Below are positions 37,459-47,407 of a DNA stretch of 64,000 bases, in pieces (position 1 is the stretch's first letter; every line of letters starts with the position of its first letter). The stretch spans positions 1-64,000 of the forward strand of contig JAGRPL010000012.1 of the NCBI GenBank assembly GCA_019449595.1, in the 5' to 3' direction. Made by a program: the position numbers and the translations under genes. The notes beneath the pieces are model-generated. The model worked only from the letters and a program-made list of their open reading frames with translations. It ran no database searches and was not told the origin of the DNA. Origin of the DNA: Rhodoferax sp. (lineage in GTDB: Bacteria > Pseudomonadota > Gammaproteobacteria > Burkholderiales > Burkholderiaceae_C).

Positions 37459-38481
37459 TCATGCCAAAGGGGTGGATTGCTTGCGGAACTCGGCGGGCGA
37501 CAGGCCCGTCCAGCCCTTGAAGGCGCGGATGAAACTCTTCTCGTTCTGGAAGCCTGCCGCCTCGGCCACCTGCTTGATGGGGCGGTCGGTGCGCAGCAGC
37601 AGTTCCCGGGCGCGGCCCTGGCGCACTTCGTCCTTCAGTCCTTGCAGCGTGGCGCCTTCTTCCTTGAGCTGGCGGTGCAGGGTGCGCGGCGACACGTGCA
37701 GCAGCGCGGCCAGCGCCTCGGCGCTGTGCGTTTCCTGCGCGTGGCTGGCCAGCGTCTGGCGCACGCGCTGCACCAGCAGGCGGTCGCGCCGGTACTGCAG
37801 CACGGTGAGCGGCAGGGCGTGCTGCAGCATCTGCTGCAGGGCTTTTTCGTCGCGCCGCAGCGGCAGGCTCAGGTAGCGGGCATCGAAGCGGATGCTGGCC
37901 GGGCCGGTGTTGAAGGTGGTGGGGCCGGAAAACAGCACGGCATACGCCGCCTGGTGCGGCGGCGGCGCAAACGGAAACTGCGCCCCCTGCAGCGGGATGC
38001 GCGAGTCCACCAGCCAGCAGGCCACGCCGTGGATGTTGCGCAGCACCGAGACCAGGCAGAACTCGCGCAGCGCGCCCAGGTCGGCGTGTTCGGTGATGGT
38101 GATGCTGGCGCTGTCGCCCTGGACCTGCAGGCGCAGCGCCAGGTCCGGCGCAATCAGCCCGTGGTGGCGGCACCAGCGCGCCAGCGCCAGTTGCAGTGTG
38201 GGTGCGCTGATGGAGGCGCGCACCAGCATGCCGTAGCTGCCCCAGGGCAGGCGCCGGCTGAACCAGCCCAGGGCCTCGTCGTCGAGCTCGCGCATGGCGG
38301 CGCCAGAGAGGGTTTCCATCTGCCAGGCGGTGATGTGGGCATCGGGCGTGCGCAGGTCGGCTGGCGCAATCTGTGCCTGACGCAGGGCGTCGCCGGGGTC
38401 TTGGCCGTAGCGTTCGTAGGCACCGACGATGGCCCGGGCAAAGGCCATGGGGGTTGCGGCAATGGGGGATGGGGCTGGCAT
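37459..38481 (-). CDS. AraC-family transcriptional regulator
   Basis: A 340-residue regulator with an N-terminal arabinose-binding-like ligand domain of the OruR/ArgR branch (about residues 10-210) and a C-terminal pair of helix-turn-helix motifs: SAEALAALLHVSPRTLHRQL and IKQVAEAAGFQNEKSFIRAF followed by WTGLSPAEFRKQ. The start at 38481 (MPAPSPIAATPM) was chosen over an upstream Arg-rich extension that overlaps the divergent ligase. It probably controls the divergently transcribed acyl-CoA ligase gene 133 bp away. Confidence 0.9.
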   Translation of the reverse strand: MPAPSPIAATPMAFARAIVGAYERYGQDPGDALRQAQIAPADLRTPDAHITAWQMETLSGAAMRELDDEALGWFSRRLPWGSYGMLVRASISAPTLQLALARWCRHHGLIAPDLALRLQVQGDSASITITEHADLGALREFCLVSVLRNIHGVACWLVDSRIPLQGAQFPFAPPPHQAAYAVLFSGPTTFNTGPASIRFDARYLSLPLRRDEKALQQMLQHALPLTVLQYRRDRLLVQRVRQTLASHAQETHSAEALAALLHVSPRTLHRQLKEEGATLQGLKDEVRQGRARELLLRTDRPIKQVAEAAGFQNEKSFIRAFKGWTGLSPAEFRKQSTPLA

Positions 38482-38614
38482 GGTACTAGTGTGCCAAAAA
38501 ATGGACCGGCGTGGCGCAATTTGCAACCTCCTTGACCAGGTAAATGGAGGGCGCACCCGTATGCTGTGGGCATAGCCATGCGCGGCGGATACCGCCGCCC
38601 GACAGGAGATACCG

Positions 38615-40342
38615 ATGACTTCCGACCGTTTTTCCCGCAGCCCCCTGACCCAGAGCCTGGACCGTGGCGCCACCGATGTGCCGCTGATCGAGCAGACCCT
38701 GGGCGCGTTCTTCGACAGCGTGGTGCAGCGCCGGCCCGACCACGAGGCCCTGGTCAGCGTGCACCAGAAGCAGCGCTACACCTATGCGCAGCTGCAGGCC
38801 CACGCCAACCAGCTGGCCAGCGCCCTGCTGGGGCTGGGGCTGGAGCCGGGCGACCGGGTGGGCATCTGGTCGCACAACAACGTGCAGTGGGTCCTGATGC
38901 AGCTGGCCACCGCCAAGGTGGGCCTGGTGCTGGTGAACATCAACCCGGCCTACCGCACCTCCGAGGTGGAGTACGCGCTCAACAAGGTGGGCTGCAAGGC
39001 GCTGGTGACCATGCCCCAGTTCAAGACCAGCAACTACATTGGCATGCTGCGCGAGTTGGCACCCGAGTGGGCCCACGGGCGCAGTGGCGCGCTGGCCGCG
39101 CAACGCCTGCCGCACCTGCACACGGTGGTCTGGATTGACGAGCCCGGCGCGTGCGACGAGCAGCCGGGCCTGCTGCGGTTCTCTGCGCTGCTGGCGCAGG
39201 GCCAGGCGCAGGACCCTCGGCTGGCTGCCGTGGCGCGCACGCTGAAGGCCACTGACCCGATCAACATCCAGTTCACCAGCGGCACCACGGGCTTTCCCAA
39301 GGGCGCCACGCTGACGCACCGCAACATCCTCAACAACGGCTTCTTCATTGGCGAAGCCATGCGCCTCACGCCGGCCGACCGCCTGTGCGTGCCGGTGCCG
39401 CTGTACCACTGCTTTGGCATGGTGCTGGGCAACCTGGCCTGCTTTACCCACGGCGCCACCGTGGTGTACCCCAACGATGCCTTCGACCCGCTCACCGTGC
39501 TGCAGGCCGTGCAGGACGAGCGCTGCACGGGCCTGCACGGCGTGCCCACCATGTTCATTGCCGAGCTGGACCACCCGCGCTTTGCCGAGTTTGATCTTTC
39601 GAGCCTGCGCACCGGCATCATGGCCGGCTCGCCGTGCCCCACGGAGGTGATGAAGCGGGTGGTGGACGACATGCACCTGTCGCAGATCACCATTGCCTAC
39701 GGCATGACCGAAACCAGCCCGGTGAGCTGCCAGAGCAGCACCGACACGGCGCTGGAGAAACGCGTGTCCACCGTGGGGCTGGTGCAGCCGCATCTGGAAG
39801 TCAAGGTCGTCCACCCGGAAACGGGCGAGGTCGTGGCCCCCGGGCAGGCCGGCGAGCTGTGCACGCGCGGCTACTCGGTCATGCACGGCTACTGGGACGA
39901 CGAAGCCCGCACTGCCGAGGCCATTGACGCCCAGGGCTGGATGCACACCGGCGACCTGGCCACCATGGACGCGCAGGGCTACGTCAACATCGTCGGGCGC
40001 ATCAAGGACATGGTAATCCGCGGCGGCGAGAACATCTACCCGCGCGAGATCGAGGAGTTCCTTTACCGCCACCCCCTGGTGCAGGACGTGCAGGTGGTGG
40101 GCGTGCCCGACAAGAAATACGGCGAAGAGCTGTGCGCCTGGATCGTCCTGCGCCCGGGCGAAACGCTGGACGAAGACGCCGTGCGCGCCTTCTGCAAGGG
40201 CCAGATTGCGCACTACAAGGTGCCGCGCTACATTCGCTTCGTCAGCGAGCTGCCCATGACCGTGACCGGGAAAATCCAGAAATTCCGCATCCGCGAAGCC
40301 ATGAAGGCCGAGCTGGGTCTGCAAGAAGAAAAAACCGCTTGA
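38615..40342 (+). CDS. AMP-binding acyl-CoA synthetase
   Basis: A 575-residue adenylate-forming ligase that activates a carboxylic acid to its CoA thioester. The P-loop is [17 protein letters not shown], the A5 motif is [10 protein letters not shown], followed by [38 protein letters not shown] and the A10 lysine in [15 protein letters not shown]. Substrate choice between medium- or branched-chain fatty acid is open. It is 13 bp from the carboxylase gene, so isovalerate or a related acid is plausible: it could supply isovaleryl-CoA to the pathway. A GGAGAT ribosome-binding sequence precedes the ATG. Confidence 0.92.
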   Translation: MTSDRFSRSPLTQSLDRGATDVPLIEQTLGAFFDSVVQRRPDHEALVSVHQKQRYTYAQLQAHANQLASALLGLGLEPGDRVGIWSHNNVQWVLMQLATAKVGLVLVNINPAYRTSEVEYALNKVGCKALVTMPQFKTSNYIGMLRELAPEWAHGRSGALAAQRLPHLHTVVWIDEPGACDEQPGLLRFSALLAQGQAQDPRLAAVARTLKATDPINIQFTSGTTGFPKGATLTHRNILNNGFFIGEAMRLTPADRLCVPVPLYHCFGMVLGNLACFTHGATVVYPNDAFDPLTVLQAVQDERCTGLHGVPTMFIAELDHPRFAEFDLSSLRTGIMAGSPCPTEVMKRVVDDMHLSQITIAYGMTETSPVSCQSSTDTALEKRVSTVGLVQPHLEVKVVHPETGEVVAPGQAGELCTRGYSVMHGYWDDEARTAEAIDAQGWMHTGDLATMDAQGYVNIVGRIKDMVIRGGENIYPREIEEFLYRHPLVQDVQVVGVPDKKYGEELCAWIVLRPGETLDEDAVRAFCKGQIAHYKVPRYIRFVSELPMTVTGKIQKFRIREAMKAELGLQEEKTA

Positions 40343-40355
40343 AACGAGGCCTTCC

Positions 40356-41993
40356 ATGACCATTCTCGACACCCAACTCAACGCCCGTTCGGCCGACTTT
40401 CTGGCCAACGCCGCCGCCATGCGCGCCCTGGTGGCCGACCTGAATGAAAAGATCGACAAGGCTGCCCTGGGCGGCGGCGATGCCGCCCGCGCCAAGCACA
40501 CGGCCCGCGGCAAGCTGTTGCCACGCGACCGCGTGCACATGCTGCTGGACCCGGGCACGCCGTTCCTGGAACTCTCGCCGCTGGCGGCGCTGGGCATGTA
40601 CCCAGACCGCGACGGCACCGACAGCGCGCCCTGCGCCGGCGTCATTGCCGGCATTGGCCGCGTCTCGGGTGTGGACTGCATGATCGTCTGCAACGACGCC
40701 ACGGTGAAGGGCGGCACCTACTACCCCATGACGGTGAAGAAGCACCTGCGCGCGCAGGAAATCGCCGCGCAGAACCGCCTGCCTTGCATCTACCTGGTGG
40801 ACTCGGGTGGCGCCAACCTGCCCAACCAGGACGAGGTCTTCCCCGACCGCGAGCACTTTGGCCGCATCTTCTTCAACCAGGCCAACATGAGCGCCGATGG
40901 CATTGCCCAGATCGCCGTGGTCATGGGCTCGTGCACGGCCGGCGGCGCCTACGTGCCGGCCATGTCGGACGAGACGATCATCGTCAAGAACCAGGGCACC
41001 ATCTTCCTGGGCGGCCCGCCGCTGGTGAAGGCTGCCACGGGCGAGGTGGTCACGGCCGAAGACCTGGGCGGTGGCGACGTGCACACGCGCCTCTCCGGCG
41101 TCGCCGACCACCTGGCGCAGAACGACCTGCACGCGCTGTCGCTGGCCCGTGCGGCGGTCTCGCATCTGAACCAGAAAAAGCCGCTGGCGCCCGCGCTGCG
41201 TGCGCCGGTAGCTCCCAAATTCGCAGCAGACGAGCTGTACGGCGTGATCCCCACCGACACCCGCAAGCCCTTTGATGTGCGCGAGATCATTGCCCGCATC
41301 GTCGACGGCAGCGAGTTCCACGAATTCAAGCCGCGCTACGGCACCACCGTGGTCACCGGCTTTGCCCACATCGAAGGCATGCCGGTGGGCATCATCGCCA
41401 ACAACGGCATTCTGTTCAGTGAGTCGGCGCTGAAGGCGGCGCACTTCATCGAGCTGTGCTGCCAGCGCAAGATTCCGCTGGTGTTCCTGCAGAACATCAC
41501 CGGCTTCATGGTCGGGCGCAAGTACGAGAACGAAGGCATTGCCCGCAACGGCGCCAAGATGGTCACCGCCGTGGCCACCGCCAACGTGCCCAAGTTCACC
41601 ATCATCATCGGCGGCAGCTTCGGCGCCGGCAACTACGGCATGTGCGGGCGTGCGTACAGCCCCCGCTTCCTGTGGATGTGGCCCAACGCGCGCATCAGCG
41701 TCATGGGCGGCGAGCAGGCCGCAAGCGTCTTGGCCACGGTGCGCCGTGACGGCCTGGAGACGAAGAGTGGCAAGAAGGGCAACGAGGCCTGGAGCATGGA
41801 GGATGAAGAAGCCTTCAAGGCTCCCATCCGCCGCCAGTACGAAGAGCAGGGTCACCCCTACTACGCCAGCGCCCGCCTGTGGGACGACGGCATCATCGAC
41901 CCCGCCGACACTCGCCGCGTGCTGGCGCTGGGCCTCAGTGCCACGCTCAACGCGCCCATCCCCGACGTCAAGTTCGGCCTGTTCCGCATGTAA
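40356..41993 (+). CDS. liuB: Methylcrotonyl-CoA carboxylase beta subunit (carboxyltransferase)
   Basis: The carboxyltransferase subunit (545 aa) that transfers the carboxyl group from biotin to 3-methylcrotonyl-CoA. Both crotonase-like halves are present: [20 protein letters not shown] and [20 protein letters not shown] in the N half, [19 protein letters not shown] and [19 protein letters not shown] in the C half; [12 protein letters not shown] is typical of MCC rather than propionyl-CoA carboxylase. MccA follows after 13 bp. Typical liu operons have liuC (methylglutaconyl-CoA hydratase) between liuB and liuD; it is absent here. Confidence 0.95.
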   Translation: MTILDTQLNARSADFLANAAAMRALVADLNEKIDKAALGGGDAARAKHTARGKLLPRDRVHMLLDPGTPFLELSPLAALGMYPDRDGTDSAPCAGVIAGIGRVSGVDCMIVCNDATVKGGTYYPMTVKKHLRAQEIAAQNRLPCIYLVDSGGANLPNQDEVFPDREHFGRIFFNQANMSADGIAQIAVVMGSCTAGGAYVPAMSDETIIVKNQGTIFLGGPPLVKAATGEVVTAEDLGGGDVHTRLSGVADHLAQNDLHALSLARAAVSHLNQKKPLAPALRAPVAPKFAADELYGVIPTDTRKPFDVREIIARIVDGSEFHEFKPRYGTTVVTGFAHIEGMPVGIIANNGILFSESALKAAHFIELCCQRKIPLVFLQNITGFMVGRKYENEGIARNGAKMVTAVATANVPKFTIIIGGSFGAGNYGMCGRAYSPRFLWMWPNARISVMGGEQAASVLATVRRDGLETKSGKKGNEAWSMEDEEAFKAPIRRQYEEQGHPYYASARLWDDGIIDPADTRRVLALGLSATLNAPIPDVKFGLFRM

Positions 41994-42006
41994 GGACCGA
42001 TAAAAA

Positions 42007-44034
42007 ATGTTCACCAAAATCCTCATTGCCAACCGGGGCGAAATCGCCTGCCGCGTTGCCGCCACTGCCCGCCGCCTGGCCATCAAGACCGTGGCCGTGT
42101 ACTCCGATGCCGACGCCGGTGCCAAGCACGTGGCCGCCTGCGACGAAGCCATCCACATCGGCGGCAGCGCGCCCAAGGACAGCTACCTGCGCTGGGAGCG
42201 CATCATCGAGGCGGCGAAGGCCACCGGCGCCCAGGCCATCCACCCCGGCTACGGTTTCCTGAGCGAGAACGAAGAGTTCGCCCAGGCCTGCGCCAACGCC
42301 GGGCTGGTGTTCATCGGCCCGCCGCCCTCGGCCATCAAGGACATGGGCCTGAAGGCCGAGTCCAAGCAGCTCATGGAAAAGGCCGGCGTGCCCCTGGTGC
42401 CCGGCTACCACGGCGCCAACCAGGACCCGGACCTGCTGCAGGCCGAGGCCGACCGCATTGGCTACCCCGTACTCATCAAGGCCAGCGCCGGCGGCGGTGG
42501 CAAGGGCATGCGCGCGGTGGAGAAGGCCGAAGACTTTGCCGCCGCGCTGCAGTCCTGCAAGCGCGAGGCCATCAACAGCTTTGGCGACGACGCGGTGCTG
42601 ATCGAAAAGTACGTGCAGCGCCCGCGCCACATCGAGATCCAGGTGTTTGGCGACACGCAGGGCAACTACGTCTACCTGTTCGAGCGCGACTGTTCGGTGC
42701 AGCGGCGTCACCAGAAGGTGCTGGAAGAAGCCCCCGCGCCCGGCATGACGCCCGAGATGCGCGCCCAGATGGGCCTGGCTGCCGTGGCCGCGGCCCGTGC
42801 CGTGAACTATGTGGGCGCCGGCACGGTGGAGTTCATCGTCGAGCAGCGTGCCGACGGCAGCATGAACTTCTTCTTCATGGAGATGAACACCCGCCTGCAG
42901 GTCGAGCACCCGGTCACCGAAGCCATCACCGGCCAGGACCTGGTGGAATGGCAGCTGCGCGTGGCCAGCGGCGAGCCGCTGCCGCTGCTGCAGGAGCAGC
43001 TCGCCATCGACGGCCACGCCATCGAGGCGCGCATCTGCGCCGAGAACCCCGACAACAACTTCCTGCCCGCCACCGGCACGCTGCACGTGTACGGTCTGCC
43101 GGCCTGCGCCACCTTCGACCGCGCCGCCACCGGCGTGCGCGTGGACTCGGGCGTGCGCGAGGGCGACACCATCAGCCCCTATTACGACTCCATGGTGGCC
43201 AAGCTCATCGTGCATGGCCGCACCCGCGAGGAGGCCCTGGCGCGCATGGACGCCGCGCTGGCGCAGACCCATATCGTGGGCCTGGCGACCAACGTGCAGT
43301 TCCTGCGCCATGTGGTGACCTGCCCCTCGTTCGCGCAGGCGCAGCTGGACACGGCGCTCATCCCGCGCGAGACCGCCGTGCTGTTCAACCAGGAAAAGGT
43401 GGGCCTGCCGCTGGCCGCCGCGGCCCAGGTGGCCCACGCGCTGGTGGCTGAGCGGGCGCTGGCCGCGCAGGCCGATGCCAGCGGCTGGATCGACCCCTGG
43501 GCGCAGCGCGACGGCTGGCGCTCGCATGGCGCCTCCAGCCGGGCCTTCATGGTGGAGTTCCACGACGCGCCCCACACGGCGCAGCTGACCCGCCTGCATG
43601 GCGGCGGCCTGCAGCTGCAGATCGACGGCCAGACGGCACCGCTGCACTTCACGGCGCTGGCCAACGGCGCGCTCGACGTGCGCTATGGCGACCAGCGCAC
43701 CACTGCGAATGTGTACCAAAAAGGCGATGTAGCCCATGTATTCACTGCGCAGGGTGCTACACAAATCGTAGCAATCGACGCGCTGGCCCATGCTGGCGAC
43801 GTACAGGGCGAGGCCGGCCGCCTGACGGCGCCCATGCCGGGCAAGGTGGTGTCGTTTGCCGTCAAGGCCGGCGACGCGGTCAAGAAGGGCCAGCCCCTGG
43901 CGGTGATGGAAGCCATGAAGATGGAGCACACCATTGCCGCGCCGGCCGACGGCACGGTGGCCGAGCTGCTGTTTGCGCCCGGTGACCAGGTGACCGAAGG
44001 GGCCGAGCTGCTCAAGCTGGAGACCGCCGCCTGA
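42007..44034 (+). CDS. liuD: Methylcrotonyl-CoA carboxylase alpha subunit (biotin carboxylase/carrier)
   Basis: A 675-residue biotin-dependent subunit: biotin carboxylase (1-~450) with KASAGGGGKGMRAV ATP loop and FMEMNTRLQVEHPVTE, a linking domain, and a C-terminal biotinyl domain with K638 in VMEAMKMEH as the biotinylated lysine. It carboxylates biotin with bicarbonate and ATP, then works with LiuB. A reverse repeat copy encodes residues about 580-588 (AQGATQIVA) in the linker just ahead of the biotinyl domain. The final stop lies 21 bp before the ghrA start. Confidence 0.95.
   Translation: MFTKILIANRGEIACRVAATARRLAIKTVAVYSDADAGAKHVAACDEAIHIGGSAPKDSYLRWERIIEAAKATGAQAIHPGYGFLSENEEFAQACANAGLVFIGPPPSAIKDMGLKAESKQLMEKAGVPLVPGYHGANQDPDLLQAEADRIGYPVLIKASAGGGGKGMRAVEKAEDFAAALQSCKREAINSFGDDAVLIEKYVQRPRHIEIQVFGDTQGNYVYLFERDCSVQRRHQKVLEEAPAPGMTPEMRAQMGLAAVAAARAVNYVGAGTVEFIVEQRADGSMNFFFMEMNTRLQVEHPVTEAITGQDLVEWQLRVASGEPLPLLQEQLAIDGHAIEARICAENPDNNFLPATGTLHVYGLPACATFDRAATGVRVDSGVREGDTISPYYDSMVAKLIVHGRTREEALARMDAALAQTHIVGLATNVQFLRHVVTCPSFAQAQLDTALIPRETAVLFNQEKVGLPLAAAAQVAHALVAERALAAQADASGWIDPWAQRDGWRSHGASSRAFMVEFHDAPHTAQLTRLHGGGLQLQIDGQTAPLHFTALANGALDVRYGDQRTTANVYQKGDVAHVFTAQGATQIVAIDALAHAGDVQGEAGRLTAPMPGKVVSFAVKAGDAVKKGQPLAVMEAMKMEHTIAAPADGTVAELLFAPGDQVTEGAELLKLETAA
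43746..43772 (-). repeat. Dispersed 27-bp repeat, copy 7, inside liuD
   Basis: Reverse copy (TGCGCA-GGGT-GCTA-CACAAATCG-TAGC) with all fixed bases and spacings kept. It is read in phase GCG-CAG-GGT and gives AQGATQIVA. Confidence 0.75.
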
Positions 44035-44055
44035 ATGTGCGGCGAGAATGCACCC

Positions 44056-44976
44056 ATGCGAGTGGTGTATTACAGCGTGGACCAGGACCACGCCCGCTGG
44101 ATTCCTGGGTTGCAGGCGGCCCTGCCGCAGGCTGAGGTCAGCCTGTGGGCGCCCGGTGCGCCGCCGGCGGATTACGCCGTGGTCTGGAAGCCGCCCCAGC
44201 AACTGCTCGACGAGCAACCCGGGCTCAAGGCCCTGTTCAATACCGGAGCCGGGGTGGACGCGCTGCTGCAGCTGCGCCTGCCTGCCGGCCTGCCCGTCAT
44301 CCGGCTGGACGATGCCGGCATGTCGGTGCAGATGGCCGAGTACGTGTGCCACGCCGTCATCCGCCACTTCCGCGAGTTCGACGGCTACGAGGCCGACATG
44401 GCCCACGGCAAATGGTCGTTCCGCAAGCCGCGCAGTCGGCTGGATTACCCGGTCGGCATCCTGGGGCTGGGCGTGCTGGGCGAGCGCGTGGCCCGCTCCG
44501 TGGCGCAGTTCGACTTTCCAGTGAACGGCTGGAGCCGCTCGCCCAAGACGCTGCCCGGCGTGCAGAGCTTTGCCGGCGCAGACCAGTTGGACGCCTTTCT
44601 GGCGGCCAGCCGCATCGTGGTCTGCCTGCTGCCGCTGACCCCCGATACCCGCGACCTGCTGAACGCGCAGCGCCTGGCGCGTATCCGCCCCGGCGGCTAC
44701 GTCATCAACGTGGCGCGCGGCGCGCATGTGGTCGACGCCGACCTGCTGGCCGCGCTGGACAGCGGCCACCTGGCCGGCGCCACGCTGGACGTGTTCCGCA
44801 CCGAGCCGTTGCCGGCGGGGCACCCGTTCTGGCAGCACCCCAGAATCACGGTCACGCCGCACACCTCGGCCCGCACGCTGCGCAGCGAGAGCATTGCCCA
44901 GATCGCCGGAAAGATTGGCGCCCTGCAGCGCGGAGAGCCTGTGGCCGGCAAGGTTGATCCATCCCGGGGATACTGA
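44056..44976 (+). CDS. ghrA: Glyoxylate/hydroxypyruvate reductase A-type D-2-hydroxyacid dehydrogenase
   Basis: A 306-residue NAD(P)H-dependent reductase of the GhrA branch. The nucleotide motif is VGILGLGVLGERVARSV, and the catalytic Arg, Glu and His are in INVARGAHVV, DVFRTEPLPAGHPFW and VTPHTSARTL. It should reduce glyoxylate or hydroxypyruvate. The ATG at 44056 is preferred to one seven codons earlier. It lies between liuD and liuE, probably in their transcript, without an evident part in leucine breakdown. Confidence 0.9.
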   Translation: MRVVYYSVDQDHARWIPGLQAALPQAEVSLWAPGAPPADYAVVWKPPQQLLDEQPGLKALFNTGAGVDALLQLRLPAGLPVIRLDDAGMSVQMAEYVCHAVIRHFREFDGYEADMAHGKWSFRKPRSRLDYPVGILGLGVLGERVARSVAQFDFPVNGWSRSPKTLPGVQSFAGADQLDAFLAASRIVVCLLPLTPDTRDLLNAQRLARIRPGGYVINVARGAHVVDADLLAALDSGHLAGATLDVFRTEPLPAGHPFWQHPRITVTPHTSARTLRSESIAQIAGKIGALQRGEPVAGKVDPSRGY

Positions 44977-45005
44977 CCCCTGTTTTGCCTAGAAAAGAGA
45001 GCTCC

Positions 45006-45914
45006 ATGGAATTGCCCCAGCGTGTCAAACTGGTCGATGTCGGCCCCCGCGACGGCCTGCAGAACGAAAAGCAGCCGGTGCCCGCCAGCGTCAAGATCGA
45101 ACTTGTGCACCGCCTGCAGGCCGCGGGCCTGAAAGAGGTCGAGGTCACCAGCTACGTGTCGCCCAAGTGGGTGCCGCAGATGGCCGACAACCACGACGTG
45201 ATGGCCGGCATCACCCGCCAGGCCGGCGTGCAGTATTCGGTGCTCACGCCCAACCTCCAGGGCTTTACGGCGGCGGTGGCCGACCGGCCCGACGAGATCG
45301 TGGTGTTCGGCTCCGCCAGCGAGGCCTTCAGCCAGAAGAACATCAACTGCAGCATTGCCGAGAGCATTGCGCGTTTCGCGCCCGTGGTCGAGGCGGCGCT
45401 GGCCGCCGGCATCCGCGTGCGCGGCGCCATGAGCTGCACCGTGGGCTGCCCGTACGAGGGCGAGATTGCGCCGCAGCAGGTGGCCTACCTGGCGGGTCTG
45501 ATGAAAGGCATCGGCGTGCAGCGCGTGGACGTGGCCGACACCATCGGCGTGGGCACGCCGCGCAAGGTGCAGCGCGCCATCGAGGCAACGCTGCAGCACT
45601 ACGGCATCGACGCGGTGTCAGGCCACTTCCACGACACCTATGGCCAGGCGCTGTCGAACACGTTGGCGGCGCTGGAGCTGGGGGTGTGGAACTTCCAGTC
45701 GTCCGTGGCCGGGCTGGGCGGCTGCCCCTACGCCAAGGGCGCCACGGGCAACGTGGCCACCGAAGACGTGGTCTACATGCTGCATGGCATGGGCATTGAA
45801 ACGGGCATAGACCTCGACTTGCTCATCGACGCTGGCGCCTTCATCAGCAGCTTCCTGGGCCGCAAGCCCAATTCGCGCGCCGCCACGGCGCTGCTGACCA
45901 AGCGGGCGGGCTGA
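45006..45914 (+). CDS. liuE: Hydroxymethylglutaryl-CoA lyase
   Basis: A 302-residue TIM-barrel enzyme that cleaves HMG-CoA to acetoacetate and acetyl-CoA, the last step of leucine breakdown. It shows VKLVDVGPRDGLQNEKQPV at the start, MSCTVGCPYEGEIAPQQV, the metal His pair in SGHFHDTYGQALSN, and the glycine-rich loop with the essential Cys in GLGGCPYAKGATGN. The ATG at 45006 has AAGAGAG upstream. The YbaK fusion gene starts 1 bp after its stop. Confidence 0.96.
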   Translation: MELPQRVKLVDVGPRDGLQNEKQPVPASVKIELVHRLQAAGLKEVEVTSYVSPKWVPQMADNHDVMAGITRQAGVQYSVLTPNLQGFTAAVADRPDEIVVFGSASEAFSQKNINCSIAESIARFAPVVEAALAAGIRVRGAMSCTVGCPYEGEIAPQQVAYLAGLMKGIGVQRVDVADTIGVGTPRKVQRAIEATLQHYGIDAVSGHFHDTYGQALSNTLAALELGVWNFQSSVAGLGGCPYAKGATGNVATEDVVYMLHGMGIETGIDLDLLIDAGAFISSFLGRKPNSRAATALLTKRAG

Positions 45915-45915
45915 C

Positions 45916-46695
45916 ATGGGCGAAGCGGAATTGAAGGCGCTGCCCGAAGGCGTGCAGCGGGTGGCGGCGGCGCTGCAGGCGCACGGCCACCCCCATGCCC
46001 CGGTCATGCTCGACGATGCGGCACGCACCGCCCAGCAGGCGGCCGACGCCCTGGGCGTGGCGGTGGGGCAGATTGCCAAGAGCATCATCTTTCGCCGCCT
46101 GGCCGATGACGTGGCGGTGCTGGTGGTGACCTCCGGCGACCGCCGGGTGGACGAGGCCAAGGTGGCCGCACTGGTGGGGCCGCTGGGGCGCGCCAACGCG
46201 GCGTTCGTGAAGGAGCGCACCGGGTTCTCCATTGGCGGCGTGAGCCCGCTGGCCCACGCCACGCCGGGCGTGGTGCTGATCGACCAGGAGCTGTTCCGCT
46301 TCGACGCCGTGTGGGCCGCCGCCGGGCACCCGCATGGCGTGTTCCAGCTGCAGCCGCACGACCTGCAGCGCTGGACCGACGCGCCGGTGGCCGACGTGGT
46401 GGAGTCCCCGCAACCCGCGCCCGACGCGGCGGCGCTGGCCCGTGCACTTGCTATCAAGACACTAGCGGAGCGCGCAATATCGGTGCGCTCCATGGCCGAA
46501 AATGTACCTTCGCCGTGCGTTTCGGTGTGCCGCATGGACACCGGCAGCGGCCTGTGCGAGGGGTGTTTCCGCACCCTGGACGAAATCCGGGTCTGGAGCC
46601 AGAGCGGTGACGCCGACAAGCAGCGCATGTGGGTTACGCTGTCGGAGCGCCTGCGCCAGACGCACCCCGACGCGTTCGACCCCGTCCGCGCCTGA
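45916..46695 (+). CDS. YbaK/EbsC deacylase fused to a DUF1289 protein
   Basis: A 259-residue fusion. Residues 1-~165 are a YbaK-type aminoacyl-tRNA deacylase domain (GQIAKSIIFRR, VKERTGFSIGGVSPLAHATP, VLIDQELFRFDAVWAAAGHP). Residues ~198-245 are DUF1289, with the cysteine pattern CVSVCRMDTGSGLCEGCFRT, normally a separate protein of about 70 residues in relatives. The junction residues 179-187 (AIKTLAERA) are repeat copy 8. DUF1289 has its own in-frame ATG at 46492 (M193), without a good ribosome-binding site. The fusion looks like stop-codon loss across a former spacer; whether one chain or two are made is unknown. Confidence 0.88.
   Translation: MGEAELKALPEGVQRVAAALQAHGHPHAPVMLDDAARTAQQAADALGVAVGQIAKSIIFRRLADDVAVLVVTSGDRRVDEAKVAALVGPLGRANAAFVKERTGFSIGGVSPLAHATPGVVLIDQELFRFDAVWAAAGHPHGVFQLQPHDLQRWTDAPVADVVESPQPAPDAAALARALAIKTLAERAISVRSMAENVPSPCVSVCRMDTGSGLCEGCFRTLDEIRVWSQSGDADKQRMWVTLSERLRQTHPDAFDPVRA
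46450..46476 (+). repeat. Dispersed 27-bp repeat, copy 8, at the YbaK-DUF1289 junction
   Basis: Forward copy (GCTA-TCAAGACAC-TAGC-GGAG-CGCGCA), preceded by TT. It is translated as AIKTLAERA in the same phase as both lnt copies and lies 16 bp before the internal ATG of DUF1289. Confidence 0.82.
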
Positions 46696-46711
46696 CTCTG
46701 AAAGGCCCCGC

Positions 46712-47350
46712 ATGAAGCACATCACCTTCTATCTGGACTTCATCTCGCCCTACGCCTGGCTGGCGTTCGAGGAACTGCCCCAGGCGCTGATGGGGCTGAG
46801 CTATTCGGTGACCTACAAGCCGCTGCTGTTTGCCGCTCTGCTCAAGCACCACGGGCAGCTGGGCCCGGCGGAGATTCCGGCCAAGCGCGACTGGACCTAC
46901 CGCCAGGTGCAATGGCTGGCGCACAGCAAGGGCCGCCCCCTGGACCTGCCGGCCACCCACCCCTTCAACCCGCTGGGCCTCCTGCGCCTGGCCATTGCCA
47001 CCGACCCGCAGGGCCAGCCCAACCGCTATGTCTGCGAGACGCTGTTCCGCCACGTCTGGGTGGGCGGGCAGGACGCCGCCGACGCCCCGCGCCTGGCGGC
47101 GCTGACCGCGCAACTGACACCCCTGCGCAACCCGGGGGATGCGTCCGTCAAGGCCCAGCTCAAGGCCCATGGCGACGAGGCCATTGCCAAAGGCATCTTT
47201 GGCGTGCCCGCTTTCGAGGTGGACGGCAAGGTGTTTTGGGGCCAGGACAGCCTGCCCATGCTGCGCGCCTACCTGGAAGGCGACCCCTGGTTTGACGGCC
47301 CCCAGTGGGACGCTGTGCAGGCCGTGCCCGCCGGAGTGACCCGTCAGTAA
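46712..47350 (+). CDS. 2-hydroxychromene-2-carboxylate isomerase-family protein
   Basis: A 212-residue DsbA/GST-kappa-fold enzyme with the N-terminal glutathione-site motif FYLDFISPYAWLAFEEL (active Ser) and the C-terminal GVPAFEVDGKVFWGQDSLP motif. Members isomerise chromene carboxylates in naphthalene-type degradation, but many are of unknown substrate; no aromatic pathway genes are nearby. The start at 46712 (MKHITFYLD) is the first family-consistent ATG. Confidence 0.9.
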   Translation: MKHITFYLDFISPYAWLAFEELPQALMGLSYSVTYKPLLFAALLKHHGQLGPAEIPAKRDWTYRQVQWLAHSKGRPLDLPATHPFNPLGLLRLAIATDPQGQPNRYVCETLFRHVWVGGQDAADAPRLAALTAQLTPLRNPGDASVKAQLKAHGDEAIAKGIFGVPAFEVDGKVFWGQDSLPMLRAYLEGDPWFDGPQWDAVQAVPAGVTRQ

Positions 47351-47407
47351 AGTCAGGCCCCGGGCAGCGGAAAATGGGTGGGTGTGCAATACCCCTTTGA
47401 GCCCCGC

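Noticed and set aside
41968..44862. 964-codon open frame antisense to liuD
   Set aside because: No motifs, biased composition and full overlap with a recognised gene; a GC-driven artefact. The same holds for long antisense frames over glyS, aceK, actP and uvrA.
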